64,000 nucleotides of DNA from Halomonas halmophila (GCF_006540005.1 NZ_BJOC01000018.1:1-64000); one strand, 5' to 3'. Positions 1 through 11,757 are shown, counted from the stretch's first letter. Notes: generated by a model not told the origin, from the letters alone. Program-made: numbers and translations.

Positions 1-95
1 GGACGATCGGGATCTTCCAGGTCGCGCTCTCGATGGTCACTGGTCTGGTCGGTGACCTGTTCGAGGTTGTGCCGGAGCTGGAAGAAAAGCTGTAG
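1..95 (+). CDS. C-terminal end of an unidentified protein (partial, cut by window edge)
   Basis: A reading frame open from base 3 ends at TAG 93-95. Nearly every third codon position is G or C, as in the neighbouring genes, so it is probably real coding sequence. The 30 visible residues are a hydrophobic stretch (FQVALSMVTGLVGDLF) followed by an acidic tail ending EELEEKL-like (PELEEKL). This suggests the last membrane segment of a membrane protein. The family cannot be named from so little sequence. Confidence 0.55.
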   Translation, partial: TIGIFQVALSMVTGLVGDLFEVVPELEEKL

Positions 96-108
96 GCGCC
101 ACAGCAGC

Positions 109-137
109 AGCCGGTAACGGCGGGGTAGTTACCGGCT
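109..137 (+). terminator. Hairpin terminator after the partial gene
   Basis: A perfect 10-bp stem (AGCCGGTAAC / GTTACCGGCT) with a 9-base loop lies 14 bases after the TAG and is followed by tgcttgtat. The T-tract is weak. It sits between two convergent genes, so it could stop either one. Confidence 0.55.
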
Positions 138-169
138 TGCTTGTATCGGGTCAACGCCGGTTTGATCCG

Positions 170-808
170 TCATGCCTCTTCCGGTGTATAGGCATGCCGT
201 GCGTGAAAGCGTCGCAGGTCGTGGGCTTCGGGATGGTGACCGGTGAAAATCTCGACGTAGTAGGGCACGCGTTGCATGCGTAATGCCATGGACTCCTGGC
301 AGTTCATGGAGATGTAGCCGATCTGGGTCAGGTAGATGCTGCGGCTCCGGACATTGGCCTCCTGGGGCGTGTAAGCGAAGCGTTCGAACATCTGTTTCAG
401 GGCTTCGATACGTACTTCATCGGCGGCTTCAATGTCTTGCGTGACGCCCGGGGACTGCAGGGCCCAGCTGCGGATGGCGAATTCCAGTTGCGAGTCGAAG
501 AGTTCAGGGTTCAGCCAGCAGTCGAAGACGTTGAGCGCGGCCTCGGTAATGGTCTCGGCGTAGGCTTCTGTCTGGCCGACCAGCCCCCGGGTATTCGTCT
601 CCCGCCAGCGCTCGATAAGGGCCTGCAGCAGCGCTTCCCGGTCCGTGAAGAACCAGTAGAAGCTGGTGCGCGAGAGCCCGAGGCGCTTGGCCAGCGGGAG
701 AATCTTGACGCTGTCCACACCAGACTCGAGCAGCAGTTCGAAGGCGGCATTCAGCCAGGCCTCGCGTGAGCCTTTCCATTTGGTGGGACGCTGGTCGGTA
801 TCGGGCAT
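170..808 (-). CDS. TetR/AcrR family transcriptional regulator
   Basis: A 212-residue protein with an N-terminal TetR-type helix-turn-helix at about residues 10-60. It has the usual pattern of a first helix (AWLNAAFELLLESG), a recognition segment (LAKRLGLSRTSFYWFF) and the following DREALLQAL helix. The C-terminal ligand domain does not identify an inducer. The longer reading frame would start at TTG 832, so I chose the first ATG at 808; neither start has a clear ribosome-binding site. It lies downstream of another minus-strand gene with about 125 bases between them. An inverted repeat in that gap (886-914) is a plausible autoregulatory site. The target genes are unknown. Confidence 0.85.
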   Translation of the reverse strand: MPDTDQRPTKWKGSREAWLNAAFELLLESGVDSVKILPLAKRLGLSRTSFYWFFTDREALLQALIERWRETNTRGLVGQTEAYAETITEAALNVFDCWLNPELFDSQLEFAIRSWALQSPGVTQDIEAADEVRIEALKQMFERFAYTPQEANVRSRSIYLTQIGYISMNCQESMALRMQRVPYYVEIFTGHHPEAHDLRRFHARHAYTPEEA

Positions 809-885
809 CGAAGGGGCCTGGCGCGTTCGCAAGTGGAGAGCGTGGCCACAAGAGCCCTGCAGCCGCGCTCTGGATCAGCCGGCAA

Positions 886-914
886 GTGTACACTGGTGTA
901 TTGTTCATGTACAC
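886..914. promoter_or_regulatory. Inverted repeat, candidate TetR operator
   Basis: Seven-base arms GTGTACA and TGTACAC flank 15 bases. The left arm overlaps a second small palindrome, TACAC-TG-GTGTA (889-900). It lies about 80 bases upstream of the TetR ATG. Position and symmetry fit an autoregulatory operator, but the assignment is inference. Confidence 0.4.
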
Positions 915-934
915 GAAGAGACCGCGAACAAGGC

Positions 935-1327
935 TTACTCCTTGGGTACTTCGCCGCGGGCGATCATCAGGCGCTCCATCAACTCGTTCCAGCGATGGCG
1001 GGTCATCAGGGTCGTCAGGCCCGAGAACAAGGCCCAGCTCTTGCGCCGCCAGCCCTTGAGTCGCAGGTTGTGTGCCACCAGCAGGCGCATCAGCTTGTGG
1101 TCGTCGAAGTTGCGCCATTCACTGGCCACCGACATCTGCTGACGGGTCAGCACCGGCGCGAGCTCCAGTCGAAACACCCACTCCAGCTCCTGGGTACTGA
1201 GGTCATGGCGTTCGATGACCTCGATCATGCGCGCGTAGTCGCTCTCCCTGGGCTCGCGCTCCAGCCACAGCGGCGCCAGGGCCAGCCATAATTCGCCACG
1301 TTCGTCGACGAGGGTCTGGGCATCCAT
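935..1327 (-). CDS. Small conserved protein, DUF7079-like
   Basis: A 130-residue soluble protein with ATG at 1327 and no signal peptide or membrane segment. Its pattern of ELWLALAPLWLE, then ELEWVFRLELAPV, then an EWRNFDD segment and a basic C-terminus resembles what I recall of DUF7079 proteins. That match is from memory and not firm. The function is unknown. It precedes the TetR gene on the same strand and is divergent from fabV. Confidence 0.6.
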   Translation of the reverse strand: MDAQTLVDERGELWLALAPLWLEREPRESDYARMIEVIERHDLSTQELEWVFRLELAPVLTRQQMSVASEWRNFDDHKLMRLLVAHNLRLKGWRRKSWALFSGLTTLMTRHRWNELMERLMIARGEVPKE

Positions 1328-1550
1328 GGCGGTCTCCTGCGAGGGTGATGAAGTATCGCTTCAGGACCTGCATGCTGCCCCAGCCGGCGGGCCGACTCAA
1401 CCGGCGTTGCCCGGATCGTTTGACCAGGTACGCGGATGAGGGCGGACACTGCGGCCCAGTGGCGCTAGAATGGCGTGATCGAGCATTCAACGCTGGAACG
1501 CGCATGGCGCGGTATCCATCCAACACAGCATGCAAAGTTAGAGGTCTGAC

Positions 1551-2747
1551 GTGATCATCAAGCCCAAGGTACGCGGTTTCATTTGCACCACCACTCACCC
1601 CGTCGGCTGCGAGCAGAACGTACGCGAGCAAATCGAGGCGACGCGTGCGCGCGGTCTGGACAAGCAGGATGGCCCGAAGAAGGTCCTGGTCATCGGCGCG
1701 TCCAGTGGTTACGGGCTGGCGGCACGTATCACCGCTGCGTTCGGCTATGGCGCGGATACCCTGGGCGTGTTCTTCGAGAAGCCGGGCACCGAGAAAAAGC
1801 CGGGCACCGCGGGCTGGTACAACGCCGCGGCCTTCGACAAGTTCGCCAAGCAGGAAGGCCTCTACAGCAAGGCCATCAACGGCGATGCCTTTTCCCACGA
1901 AGCGCGCGACAAGGCCATCGAGCTGATCAAGCAGGACCTCGGCCAGGTCGATCTGGTGGTCTACTCGCTGGCCTCGCCGGTGCGCAAGCTGCCGGACAGC
2001 GGCGAGCTCAAGCGTTCGAGCCTCAAGCCGATCGGCGAGACCTACCGCGCCACCGCCATCGATACCAACAAGGACGCCATCATCGAGGCAGAAGTCGAGC
2101 CGGCCACCGAGCAGGAAATCGCCGATACCCAGGCGGTGATGGGCGGTGAAGACTGGGAGCTGTGGATCGATGCGCTGGACAAGGCGGGCGTGCTGGCGCC
2201 GGGTGCCCGGTCGGTGGCCTTCAGTTACATCGGCACCGAGATCACCTGGCCGATCTACTGGCACGGTGCCCTGGGCAAGGCCAAGGAAGACCTGGATCGT
2301 GCCGCCGGCGAGATCGACAAGCGCCTCGGCGAGCAGGACGGTGGCGCCAACGTGGCGGTGCTGAAATCCGTGGTGACCCAGGCCAGCGCGGCGATTCCGG
2401 TGATGCCGCTGTACATCGCCATGGTCTACAAGGTGATGAAGGAGCAGGGCCTGCACGAGGGCACCATCGACCAGCTCAATCGCCTGTTCGCTGAGCGCCT
2501 GTATGGCGGCGAGGCGGCGACCGATGAGGCCGGCCGCCTGCGCCTGGACGACTGGGAACTGCGCGACGACGTCCAGCAGGCCTGCAAGGCGCTATGGGCC
2601 GAGGTCACCACCGACAACCTGTTCGAGATCACCGATTACGCGGGCTACAAGCATGACTTCCTGAAGCTCTTCGGCTTCGAACGTGACGATGTCGACTATG
2701 ACGCCGATGTCGACCCGGTGCGCTCCTTCGACGTCGTCGAGCTCTGA
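1551..2747 (+). CDS. fabV: Enoyl-ACP reductase FabV (NADH-dependent trans-2-enoyl reductase)
   Basis: A 398-residue cytoplasmic enzyme, the normal FabV length, starting with GTG 1551. The N-terminus is typical of the family ([20 protein letters not shown]). The Rossmann motif [15 protein letters not shown] lies at about residues 45-60. The FabV Tyr-X8-Lys pair is visible in [10 protein letters not shown], around residues 235-244. FabV catalyses the last reduction of each fatty-acid elongation cycle and is the triclosan-insensitive isozyme. A DUF2959 lipoprotein gene follows 19 bases downstream and may be cotranscribed. Confidence 0.96.
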   Translation: MIIKPKVRGFICTTTHPVGCEQNVREQIEATRARGLDKQDGPKKVLVIGASSGYGLAARITAAFGYGADTLGVFFEKPGTEKKPGTAGWYNAAAFDKFAKQEGLYSKAINGDAFSHEARDKAIELIKQDLGQVDLVVYSLASPVRKLPDSGELKRSSLKPIGETYRATAIDTNKDAIIEAEVEPATEQEIADTQAVMGGEDWELWIDALDKAGVLAPGARSVAFSYIGTEITWPIYWHGALGKAKEDLDRAAGEIDKRLGEQDGGANVAVLKSVVTQASAAIPVMPLYIAMVYKVMKEQGLHEGTIDQLNRLFAERLYGGEAATDEAGRLRLDDWELRDDVQQACKALWAEVTTDNLFEITDYAGYKHDFLKLFGFERDDVDYDADVDPVRSFDVVEL

Positions 2748-2766
2748 TCATTCGAGAGAGGCCAGG

Positions 2767-3447
2767 ATGATGCCCCGTATTCCGCTGAGGTCCTGTGCTG
2801 CATGGCTGCTGCCGCTGGTCGCCGTGCTGCTGCTGATCGGGTGCCAGAGTGCCTATTACGGTGCCCTGGAAAAGGTCGGCATTCACAAGCGTGAGCTGAT
2901 GGTGGATCGCGTCGAGGACGGGCGTGATGCCCAGGTCGAGGCCGAGCAGCAGTTTGCCTCGGCGCTGGAGCAGTTCCGCGCCGTGGTGCGTGTGCCGGAC
3001 AGTGAGCTGTCAGAGACCTATGAACGCCTCGATGAGGCCTATGAACGAAGCGACGCCGCTGCCGATCGGGTCGAAGAACGCATCGATGACATCGAGTCCG
3101 TGGCCGCGGCGCTGTTCGAGGAATGGGAAGACGAGCTAGACCTCTATCAGAGCGCCGAGTATCGCCGCCTCTCCGAGCAGCGCCTGCACCAGACCCGCCA
3201 GCGCTATACGCAGATGCGCGATGCCATGCAGGATGCCGCCGACAGCATGCAGCCGGTGTTGCTCGCGATGCGCGATAACGTCCTGCTGCTCAAGCACAAC
3301 CTCAATGCCCGGGCGATCGGCGCCTTGCGTGGCGAAGTCGATGGACTGGAGCGTGAAGTGGCGGCATTGCGTGAGCGCATGCAGGCGGCCATCTCGCGTT
3401 CCAATGCGTTCATCGAGACGCTGCACGATATCGATGATGGGCGTTGA
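2767..3447 (+). CDS. DUF2959 family lipoprotein
   Basis: About 226 residues. The start ATG 2767 (or the adjacent ATG 2770) follows a purine-rich GAGAGAGGCCAGG. The first 25 residues are a lipoprotein signal: Arg, a hydrophobic core (LLPLVAVLLL) and the lipobox LIGC. The mature part is rich in coiled-coil heptads (VEAEQQFASALEQF, then DRVEERIDDIESVAAALFEEW). This is the profile of DUF2959 lipoproteins, whose role is unknown. The stop overlaps the start of the next gene by about 14 bases, so translation may be coupled. Confidence 0.85.
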   Translation: MMPRIPLRSCAAWLLPLVAVLLLIGCQSAYYGALEKVGIHKRELMVDRVEDGRDAQVEAEQQFASALEQFRAVVRVPDSELSETYERLDEAYERSDAAADRVEERIDDIESVAAALFEEWEDELDLYQSAEYRRLSEQRLHQTRQRYTQMRDAMQDAADSMQPVLLAMRDNVLLLKHNLNARAIGALRGEVDGLEREVAALRERMQAAISRSNAFIETLHDIDDGR

Positions 3448-4417
3448 GGAGGCCGGGTCTCCCTTTGCCAATGCCCTGACGCGACACGTGGGGATGGTGG
3501 TGCTGCCCGGCTTCTCGATGCTGGCCCAGGCCTGTGCCAGCGAGCCGCTGGATATCGCCAACCGGCTGGCCGGGCGGACGCTCTATCGGCTGTCGACCTT
3601 CGCCGTCGACGAGCGGCCGGTGGCCAGCGGCTCCGGCCAGACCCTGCTGCCCCAGTCGGCTGTCGGCGGTTCCGCCGCGCCCCTCGACCTGTTGCTGGTC
3701 TGTGCGCCCGGGCCGCTGGCCGGCAGTGTGCCCGCCCACCTGCTCGATTGGCTGCAACGCCTGGCCGCGGCCCGCGTGGTATTGGGGGGCGTTGGGGGTG
3801 GCACGGAAGTGCTGGCACGCACCGGCGTACTGGACGGTTATCGCGCCACCTTGCCCTGGCCGCGCTTCGAGGCCTTCGCCCGGGACTATCCGCGGGTCCG
3901 GCTGTCTCAGCAGCTCTTCGAGATCGACCGCGACCGGCTGACCTGCGGTGGCGGTACCGCGGCCATGGACATGATGATGACCCTGGTCGGCCACCATCAT
4001 GGCAACGAACTGGCCGAGCGCATCTCCGAGCACTTCGTGCTCGAGCGCATTCGCATGGGCGACGAGCCTCAGCAGGTGCCACTGCGCACCCGCCTGGGCC
4101 ACGCGCCGCAGAGCCTGGTGGACGCCGTCTCGCTGATGGAATCCAACATCGAGGAGCCGCTGACGACCCATGAGCTGGCCGAGCACCTGGGGATATCGCG
4201 ACGCCAGCTGGAGCGGTTGTTCAAGAAGTACCTGCAGGCGGTGCCGAGCCGCTATTACCTCAACCTGCGTCTGCAGAAGGCTCGGCGGTTGTTGCGCGAC
4301 AGCGATCGACCGGCCGGTGACATCGCCCTGCAGACCGGCTTTTCCTCGGCGGCGCACTTCTCCACCGCCTATCGCAACCACTTTGGCATGACGCCGCGCG
4401 AAGAGCGGTTGACCTGA
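3434..4417 (+). CDS. GlxA-family AraC-type regulator, ArgR-like
   Basis: About 327 residues. The N-terminal half (about 15-185) is a DJ-1/PfpI-like domain opening with HVGMVVLPGFSMLAQACASE. The C-terminal 100 residues are an AraC double helix-turn-helix (LTTHELAEHLGISRRQLERLF, then GDIALQTGFSSAAHFSTAYR). This architecture matches P. aeruginosa ArgR, the AraC-type activator of the aru arginine operon. The ast/aru operon begins 1.1 kb downstream, so I infer that it regulates arginine catabolism. The ATG at 3434 or 3437 overlaps the lipoprotein gene and no good ribosome-binding site is visible, so the start is uncertain. Confidence 0.88.
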   Translation: MMGVEEAGSPFANALTRHVGMVVLPGFSMLAQACASEPLDIANRLAGRTLYRLSTFAVDERPVASGSGQTLLPQSAVGGSAAPLDLLLVCAPGPLAGSVPAHLLDWLQRLAAARVVLGGVGGGTEVLARTGVLDGYRATLPWPRFEAFARDYPRVRLSQQLFEIDRDRLTCGGGTAAMDMMMTLVGHHHGNELAERISEHFVLERIRMGDEPQQVPLRTRLGHAPQSLVDAVSLMESNIEEPLTTHELAEHLGISRRQLERLFKKYLQAVPSRYYLNLRLQKARRLLRDSDRPAGDIALQTGFSSAAHFSTAYRNHFGMTPREERLT

Positions 4418-4462
4418 CCGCACCCCAGGGCGGGGCGACCATGGCCTAAGCGGAGATCCGGG

Positions 4463-5353
4463 ATGCATGCACTGCGACCTCATCTTTTCCTGTTGTTGGT
4501 GGTGGCGATCTTTTCCGGCAATATCCTGGTGGGCAAGGCACTGACCGAGCTGCCGCCGTTTACCATTTCGCTGGGGCGCGTCTTCATCGCCCTGCTGGTG
4601 GTGCTGCCGCTCGGCTTTCATCAGGCGCGTCGCGCCATGCCGGTCTTTCGCCGACACTGGCGGCCCCTGCTCGGTCTGGCGCTCACCGGCGTGGCCTTTT
4701 TCAATGCACTGATCTATGCCTCCCTGAAGTTCACCTCGCCGACCAATGTGGCAATTCTCGAGAGCCTGATTCCGGTGGCGACCCTGCTGTTCAGTGCCAT
4801 CGTGTTCGGCGAGCGCTTTCGCTGGCTGCAATGGGGTGGCGTGGGGCTGTCCTTTGTCGGTGCCGTGCTGGTGATCATGTCGGGCAAGGCCAGCGTGGCC
4901 ATGGCGGGTGGGCTCAACCCGGGGGATCTGATCATGCTTCTGTCGGTGATGATCTGGGTCGGCTACTCGATGCTCGTCAAGCGCTACATGGCACTGTTTC
5001 CGCGCTATGGCGGCCTGCTGGTGATGCTGGTCATTGCCAACCTGGCGCTGGCGCCGGTGGCCTTGCTCGAGGGCGCCTGGCAGGTATTGCCCCAGCTTGC
5101 CGGCGACCAGGCACTGGGGCTTCTCTATCTGGGGATCTTCCCCTCCGTGGTGGCGCTGCTGCTCTACAATCATGCGCTCGCCACCCTCGGTCCCACGGGC
5201 GCGGCGGTCTACCTGAATCTGCTGCCGGTATTCACCATGTTCGGCGCCTTCTGGTGGCTGGGTGACCCGATCCTGGCCACCGAGCTCCTGGGGGCCGTGG
5301 TGGTCGTGGTCGGTGTATGGTTCACCCTGGTGCCCCCGCGACCGGCTCGGTAG
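4463..5353 (+). CDS. EamA/DMT-family transporter
   Basis: A 296-residue inner-membrane protein with about ten hydrophobic helices in two EamA repeats (roughly 8-145 and 155-290). The second repeat has the usual ending PVFTMFGAFWWLGDP. ATG 4463 has GGAG upstream. EamA proteins export small metabolites such as amino acids. The substrate here is unknown, although its place between the ArgR-like regulator and the arginine operon makes an arginine-related metabolite possible. Confidence 0.88.
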   Translation: MHALRPHLFLLLVVAIFSGNILVGKALTELPPFTISLGRVFIALLVVLPLGFHQARRAMPVFRRHWRPLLGLALTGVAFFNALIYASLKFTSPTNVAILESLIPVATLLFSAIVFGERFRWLQWGGVGLSFVGAVLVIMSGKASVAMAGGLNPGDLIMLLSVMIWVGYSMLVKRYMALFPRYGGLLVMLVIANLALAPVALLEGAWQVLPQLAGDQALGLLYLGIFPSVVALLLYNHALATLGPTGAAVYLNLLPVFTMFGAFWWLGDPILATELLGAVVVVVGVWFTLVPPRPAR

Positions 5354-6769
<1,416 letters not shown>

Positions 6770-6816
6770 GCCGCGCTTCCGCCATGCCGCAAGTCGACAC
6801 CCGAGGAGGTCATGCC

Positions 6817-7887
6817 ATGTTGGTGGTACGTCCTGCCCGGCCGGCGGATCTGCCGGCCCTGGAGCGCCTGGCGGGCAGCGCGACGCCGCGCCTGACCAAC
6901 CTGCCGGCGCATCGTGACCGTCTGGAGGAGCGCATCGCGCGCTCCCAGCGCGCCTTCGACGCCGAAGTCGAGTTTCCCGGCGACGAGCATTACACCTTCG
7001 TGCTGGAGGACCTGGAGCGGGGCGAGGCGGTAGGCACCGCCACCATTCGCGCCCAGGCCGGTGCCCAGGAGGCCTATTACACCTATCGCCAGGAGACGCT
7101 GATCCACGCCTCGCAGCAACTCGATGTACGCCGCGAGGTGCCGACCCTGTCGTTGTCCCATGAGGTGTCGGAAGCCAGCCTGCTGTGCGCCTATTCACTG
7201 GATCCGCATTATCGCGGCACCAGTGCCGAGAGCCTGCTGCGCCGCGCACGGCTGATGTTCATCGCCCAGTATCCGGAGCGCTTCGCCGAGGTGCTGGCCA
7301 TGGCCTTCCCCGGCTACCTGGACAGCGAGCAGCAGTCGCCGTTCTGGAACAGCGTGGGTCGCCACTTCTTCGTGCGCGACTTCCAGGAGATCAACTATAT
7401 CGCCGGCGTGCGCTCGAAGAGCTTCATCGCCGAGGTAATGCCGCAGTTTCCGCTCTATCTGGCCCTGCTCTCGCCTCAGGCGCGGGCCGCCGTGGGTCGT
7501 GAGCACCCGGCCTATGAGTCCGCCGTGGGCGAAATGCTGGCCGAGGGTTTCCTGCGTTCGCGGCATGTCGACATCTTCGATGCCGGCCCGGTGGTCAAGG
7601 GCGAGCGCTCGCGTCTGGAGAGCTTTCGTCAGGCGGCCTGGCACCCGGTGCGCGTGCGTCCGGCCCACTCGCTGCCCGATGCCGAACCGGCCATGGTGGC
7701 CAATCAGCGTCTCGGCGATTTTCGCTGTGTGGTGGCGCGTTATGCCCTGTCGCCGACCGGCCAGCTCATGCTGTCGCCGGAGCATGCCGAGCTGCTGGGC
7801 GTCGAGGAGGGCCGTGCCGTGCTGGCTGCGCCACTGGCCCTGGCGGGTACCGAGCATGATCCGGGTTACGACGAAGGAGAGCTGTAA
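6817..7887 (+). CDS. aruF: Arginine/ornithine N-succinyltransferase, alpha subunit (AruF-like)
   Basis: A 356-residue AstA-family acyltransferase that opens MLVVRPARPADLPALERLA. ATG 6817 is preceded by GAGGAGGTC. The PFWNSVGRHFF and VDIFDAGPVV segments correspond to the conserved PFW and DIFDGGP blocks of the family. In Pseudomonas two AstA-like subunits (AruF, AruG) form the enzyme that succinylates arginine with succinyl-CoA, the first step of the pathway. This copy is the more divergent of the two (DAGP instead of DGGP). Its stop TAA shares one base with the next ATG. Confidence 0.93.
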   Translation: MLVVRPARPADLPALERLAGSATPRLTNLPAHRDRLEERIARSQRAFDAEVEFPGDEHYTFVLEDLERGEAVGTATIRAQAGAQEAYYTYRQETLIHASQQLDVRREVPTLSLSHEVSEASLLCAYSLDPHYRGTSAESLLRRARLMFIAQYPERFAEVLAMAFPGYLDSEQQSPFWNSVGRHFFVRDFQEINYIAGVRSKSFIAEVMPQFPLYLALLSPQARAAVGREHPAYESAVGEMLAEGFLRSRHVDIFDAGPVVKGERSRLESFRQAAWHPVRVRPAHSLPDAEPAMVANQRLGDFRCVVARYALSPTGQLMLSPEHAELLGVEEGRAVLAAPLALAGTEHDPGYDEGEL

Positions 7888-8933
7888 TGCGCATTCGACC
7901 GATTGCCGAGTCCGATCTCGAGGGACTGCGCGTGCTGGCCCGGGAAACCGGCGTCGGCTTCACCTCCTTGCCGGATAACACCGAATTCCTGGCGGCCAAG
8001 ATCGCCACGGCGGTGAGCGCCTTCAATGGCGAGACGCCGGAGGAAAGCCGGCTGTACTTCTTCGTCCTCGAGGACGAAGTCGAGGGCAAACTGGCCGGTT
8101 GCTGCGCCATCGAGAGCCAGGTGGGGCGCGAGATTCCCTTCTACCATTATCGCGTGGGCACCCTGGCGCACTCTTCGGTACAGCTCGATCTGCACCGCAC
8201 CATCGATACGCTCTTTTTGAGCTCCGACCATACCGGGGATGCCGAGGTGGCCTCGCTGTTCCTGCGTGCCGAATATCGGGGGGGCGACCGGCGCCATGAG
8301 CGCAACGGCGCCCTGCTGTCGATGATGCGCTGGCTGTTCATGGCCGAGTTCCGTCAGACCTTTCCCGACAAGGTGCTGGCCGAGATGCGCGGTCTGTTCG
8401 ACGCCGACGGCCGCAGCCCCTTCTGGGAATGCCTGGGCAGTCACTTCTTTCCCCTGGATTTCAGCGAGGCCGATCGCCTGACCGGCCTGGGGCAGAAGAG
8501 CTTCATCGGCGAGCTGATGCCCAAGTTCCCGATCTATACGCCTTTCCTCTCCGAGGAAGCCCGCGCCTGCATCGGCCAGGTCCACGACGATACCCGCCCC
8601 GCACTGGCGATGCTCAAGAAGGAAGGGCTGCGCTGGGAAGGCTTCATCGACATCTTCGATGGTGGACCGACCGTGGAGGCGTATATCGATGATGTACGCG
8701 GGGTTCGCCTGTCGCGGCCGTGCCGGGTCGAGATCAAGGCCGGTGAGCTGGAGCAGACGCCGCGCCCGCGTTGGCTGGCCGCCAACACCACCATGGCCGA
8801 CTTCCGTGCGGCCTGGGTAGGGCGTGGTCCGGACGCTGAGGGCGTATTGACCTTGAGCGAGGCCGAGGCCGAGCGGCTGGAAGTCAGCGCCGGCGACACC
8901 CTGCGCATTCTGGATACCGACGAGGAGGCATGA
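7887..8933 (+). CDS. aruG: Arginine N-succinyltransferase, beta subunit (AstA/AruG)
   Basis: A 348-residue AstA-family protein paralogous to the gene before it. It has the canonical blocks EYRGGDRRHERNGALLS, SPFWECLGSHFFPLDF and FIDIFDGGPTVEAYID. It is the catalytic-type subunit for arginine plus succinyl-CoA giving N2-succinylarginine. It overlaps the upstream stop by one base and the downstream start by four, so the whole run is translationally coupled. Confidence 0.95.
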   Translation: MRIRPIAESDLEGLRVLARETGVGFTSLPDNTEFLAAKIATAVSAFNGETPEESRLYFFVLEDEVEGKLAGCCAIESQVGREIPFYHYRVGTLAHSSVQLDLHRTIDTLFLSSDHTGDAEVASLFLRAEYRGGDRRHERNGALLSMMRWLFMAEFRQTFPDKVLAEMRGLFDADGRSPFWECLGSHFFPLDFSEADRLTGLGQKSFIGELMPKFPIYTPFLSEEARACIGQVHDDTRPALAMLKKEGLRWEGFIDIFDGGPTVEAYIDDVRGVRLSRPCRVEIKAGELEQTPRPRWLAANTTMADFRAAWVGRGPDAEGVLTLSEAEAERLEVSAGDTLRILDTDEEA

Positions 8934-10402
8934 TGAAGGCGACGCAACAGCTATTGATCGGCGGCCACTGGCAAAACGGCGAGGCCGCGACATTCGTCAA
9001 GCATGATTCCGTGAGCGGCGAGTCGTTGTGGTCCGGCGGCGCTGCCAGCGAGGCCCAGGTGGGCGCTGCCGTGGAGGCCGCCCGTTCCGCCATGCCCGAC
9101 TGGGCGCGTACGCCGCTGGAAGAGCGCAAGGCGCTGGTCGAGCGCTTCCGCGAAGTGCTGGAAACCCATCGCGAAGACCTGGCCATGGCCATTGCCCATG
9201 AGACCGGCAAACCGCTGTGGGAGGCGCGCACCGAGGTGGGCGCCATGATCGGCAAGGTGGCGATCTCGATTCGCGCCCAGCAGGAACGCGCCGGCGAGCG
9301 CGAACGCGATCTGGGTGATGCGCGTGCCGTGTTGCGTCATCGTCCGCATGGCGTGATGGCGGTCTTCGGCCCCTACAATTTCCCCGGGCACCTGCCCAAC
9401 GGCCACATCGTGCCGGCGCTGCTGGCCGGCAACAGCGTGGTCTTCAAGCCCAGCGAGCAGACGCCGCTGACCGCCGACCTGACCCTGCAGTGCTGGCGCG
9501 AGGCCGGTCTGCCGGACGGTGTCATCAACCTGGTTCAGGGCGCGGCACCGGTGGGGCAGGCATTGTCGCAGCATCCGGGCATCGACGGTCTGCTGTTTAC
9601 CGGCAGCGCCAAGGTCGGAGGCCTGTTGCAGCGTCAGTTTGCCGATCAGCTGGGCAAGATCCTGGCGCTGGAGCTCGGCGGCAACAACCCGCTGGTGGTC
9701 AAGGACGTGCCGGATCAGGATGCGGCCGTGCTGACCATTCTGCAGTCGGCCTTCGCCTCCGGCGGGCAGCGCTGTACCTGCGCCCGACGCCTGATCGTGC
9801 CGCGCGGCAACGCTGGCGACATGTTGCTGGAGGCCCTCGCCGTGGCCATCGGCAAGCTGCGCGTGGCCAGCCAGTTCGCCGAACCGTCGGGCTTCTATGG
9901 CGGCCTGGCCACCCTGGAGGCCGCGGATGGTCTGCTGGAAGCGCAAGCCGATCTCGAAGCGCGAGGCGGCCGCGTGCTGTCGCGCATGGCACGTCTGGAG
10001 GAGGGCACCAGCCTGCTTTCACCGGCGCTGATCGATGTCACCGGCGTCGAGGTGCCCGACGAAGAGCACTTTGGCCCCTTGCTCAAGGTCTATCGCAGCG
10101 CCGACTGGGACGAAGCGATCGCCATGGCCAACGATACCCGCTACGGCCTGTCCGCCGGGTTGATCGGCGGCGAGCAGGCCGACTGGGATGACTTCCTGCT
10201 GCGCATCCGCGCCGGCATCGTCAACTGGAACCGTCAGACCACCGGTGCCTCGGGTGATGCGCCCTTCGGCGGGGTGGGCGACAGCGGCAACCATCGGCCG
10301 AGCGCCTACTATGCCGCCGACTACTGCGCCTATCCGGTGGCGTCCATGGAAAGCCAGGACCTGCATCTGCCGGACCAACTGCCGCCGGGGATCACGCTAT
10401 GA
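8930..10402 (+). CDS. astD: N-succinylglutamate 5-semialdehyde dehydrogenase AstD
   Basis: A 490-residue NAD(P)-dependent aldehyde dehydrogenase. The catalytic Glu lies in [13 protein letters not shown] and the nucleophilic Cys in [12 protein letters not shown]. It oxidises succinylglutamate semialdehyde to succinylglutamate, pathway step 4. Its ATGA start overlaps the aruG stop, and its own stop overlaps astB by four bases. Length and operon position match AstD/AruD. Confidence 0.95.
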   Translation: MMKATQQLLIGGHWQNGEAATFVKHDSVSGESLWSGGAASEAQVGAAVEAARSAMPDWARTPLEERKALVERFREVLETHREDLAMAIAHETGKPLWEARTEVGAMIGKVAISIRAQQERAGERERDLGDARAVLRHRPHGVMAVFGPYNFPGHLPNGHIVPALLAGNSVVFKPSEQTPLTADLTLQCWREAGLPDGVINLVQGAAPVGQALSQHPGIDGLLFTGSAKVGGLLQRQFADQLGKILALELGGNNPLVVKDVPDQDAAVLTILQSAFASGGQRCTCARRLIVPRGNAGDMLLEALAVAIGKLRVASQFAEPSGFYGGLATLEAADGLLEAQADLEARGGRVLSRMARLEEGTSLLSPALIDVTGVEVPDEEHFGPLLKVYRSADWDEAIAMANDTRYGLSAGLIGGEQADWDDFLLRIRAGIVNWNRQTTGASGDAPFGGVGDSGNHRPSAYYAADYCAYPVASMESQDLHLPDQLPPGITL

Positions 10403-11754
10403 CCGAGATGACTCAGGATGTGCGCGAGGTCAACTTCGATGGCCTGGTCGGCCTGACGCACAACTACTCCGGGCTGGCCCATGGCAACATGGCCTCGATG
10501 ACCCATCAGGGGCTGATTGCCAATCCCCGCGAGGCCGCGCTGCAGGGCCTGGAAAAGATGAAGTCGCTGATGGAGGCCGGTTACGCCCAGGGCGTGCTGC
10601 CACCTCAGCAGCGGCCGGACATCGGGGCGCTGCGCGAACTGGGCTTCACCGGCAGCGATGCGCAGGTGCTGGCCCGGGCGGCCGACGAGGCGCCTCAGGT
10701 GCTGCGCGCGGTGTGCTCGGCGTCCAGCATGTGGACCGCCAATGCGGCCACGGTCACGCCCGGCCTGGATGCCGCCGATGGTCGCGTGCACTTCACGCCG
10801 GCCAACCTGCAGTCGAGCTTCCATCGCTACCTGGAGCCGCCGACCACCGGGCGGGTACTGGCGTCGATCTTCTCCGACTCTGCGCACTTCGCCCATCATC
10901 CGGCGCTGCCGGCCACCCCGGCCTTCTCCGATGAGGGCGCGGCCAACCATACCCGGCTGTGTGCCGAGCATGGTGAAGCCGGCGTGCATCTGTTCGTCTA
11001 TGGGCGTCAGGCCTTCGGTGGCGATGGTGTCGAGCCCGCTCGTTTCCCGGCTCGGCAGACTCTCGAAGCCAGTCAGGCCGTGGCCCGTCAGCACGGCCTG
11101 AGCGAGGCGCAGAGCGTCTTCGCCCAGCAGCATCCGGACGCCATCGACGCCGGCGTCTTCCACAACGATGTCATCGCCGTGGGCAATGGTCCCGTGCTGC
11201 TCTACCACGACATGGCCTTCCGGGACGAGGAAGCCACCCTGGACGCCCTGCGGTCGAAGATGCCCGAGCCGCTGATCCCGGTGCGCGTGCCCAGCGAGGC
11301 GGTCAGTCTCGAGGACGCCGTGGCCTCCTACCTGTTCAATTCCCAGTTGCTCAGCAACCCCGACGGCAGCATGACTCTGGTGGTGCCCGGCGAGTGTCAG
11401 GAGCGCGAAGCGGTATGGCGCTGCATCCAGGATCACCTGCTGGCCGGTAACAACCCGATCAGCGAGGTCGTGGTCAAGGACGTCAAGCAGAGCATGCGCA
11501 ATGGCGGTGGCCCCGCCTGTCTGCGCCTGCGCGTGGCGCTCTCGGCCCGCGAGCGCGCGGCGATTTCCGGCCGTGTGCTGCTCGACGACGCCCTGCATGG
11601 CGAGCTGACGACCTGGGTTCAGCGCCACTACCGCGACCGCCTGAGTCCGGCGGACCTCGCCGACCCGCAGCTCGCCGAGGAATGCCGTGTCGCCCTCGAC
11701 GAACTGTCGCGACTCCTCGGGCTCGGCAATGTCTATCCCTTCCAGCTCGGCTGA
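10399..11754 (+). CDS. astB: N-succinylarginine dihydrolase AstB
   Basis: A 451-residue enzyme of the amidinotransferase fold. The N-terminus [20 protein letters not shown] is diagnostic of the family. The catalytic Cys is in the late [11 protein letters not shown] motif, and a [10 protein letters not shown] block holds the acidic residue. It converts N2-succinylarginine to succinylornithine, 2 NH3 and CO2, pathway step 2. It is the last recognisable ast gene here; the deacylase gene astE does not follow. Confidence 0.96.
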   Translation: MTEMTQDVREVNFDGLVGLTHNYSGLAHGNMASMTHQGLIANPREAALQGLEKMKSLMEAGYAQGVLPPQQRPDIGALRELGFTGSDAQVLARAADEAPQVLRAVCSASSMWTANAATVTPGLDAADGRVHFTPANLQSSFHRYLEPPTTGRVLASIFSDSAHFAHHPALPATPAFSDEGAANHTRLCAEHGEAGVHLFVYGRQAFGGDGVEPARFPARQTLEASQAVARQHGLSEAQSVFAQQHPDAIDAGVFHNDVIAVGNGPVLLYHDMAFRDEEATLDALRSKMPEPLIPVRVPSEAVSLEDAVASYLFNSQLLSNPDGSMTLVVPGECQEREAVWRCIQDHLLAGNNPISEVVVKDVKQSMRNGGGPACLRLRVALSARERAAISGRVLLDDALHGELTTWVQRHYRDRLSPADLADPQLAEECRVALDELSRLLGLGNVYPFQLG

Positions 11755-11757
11755 GGC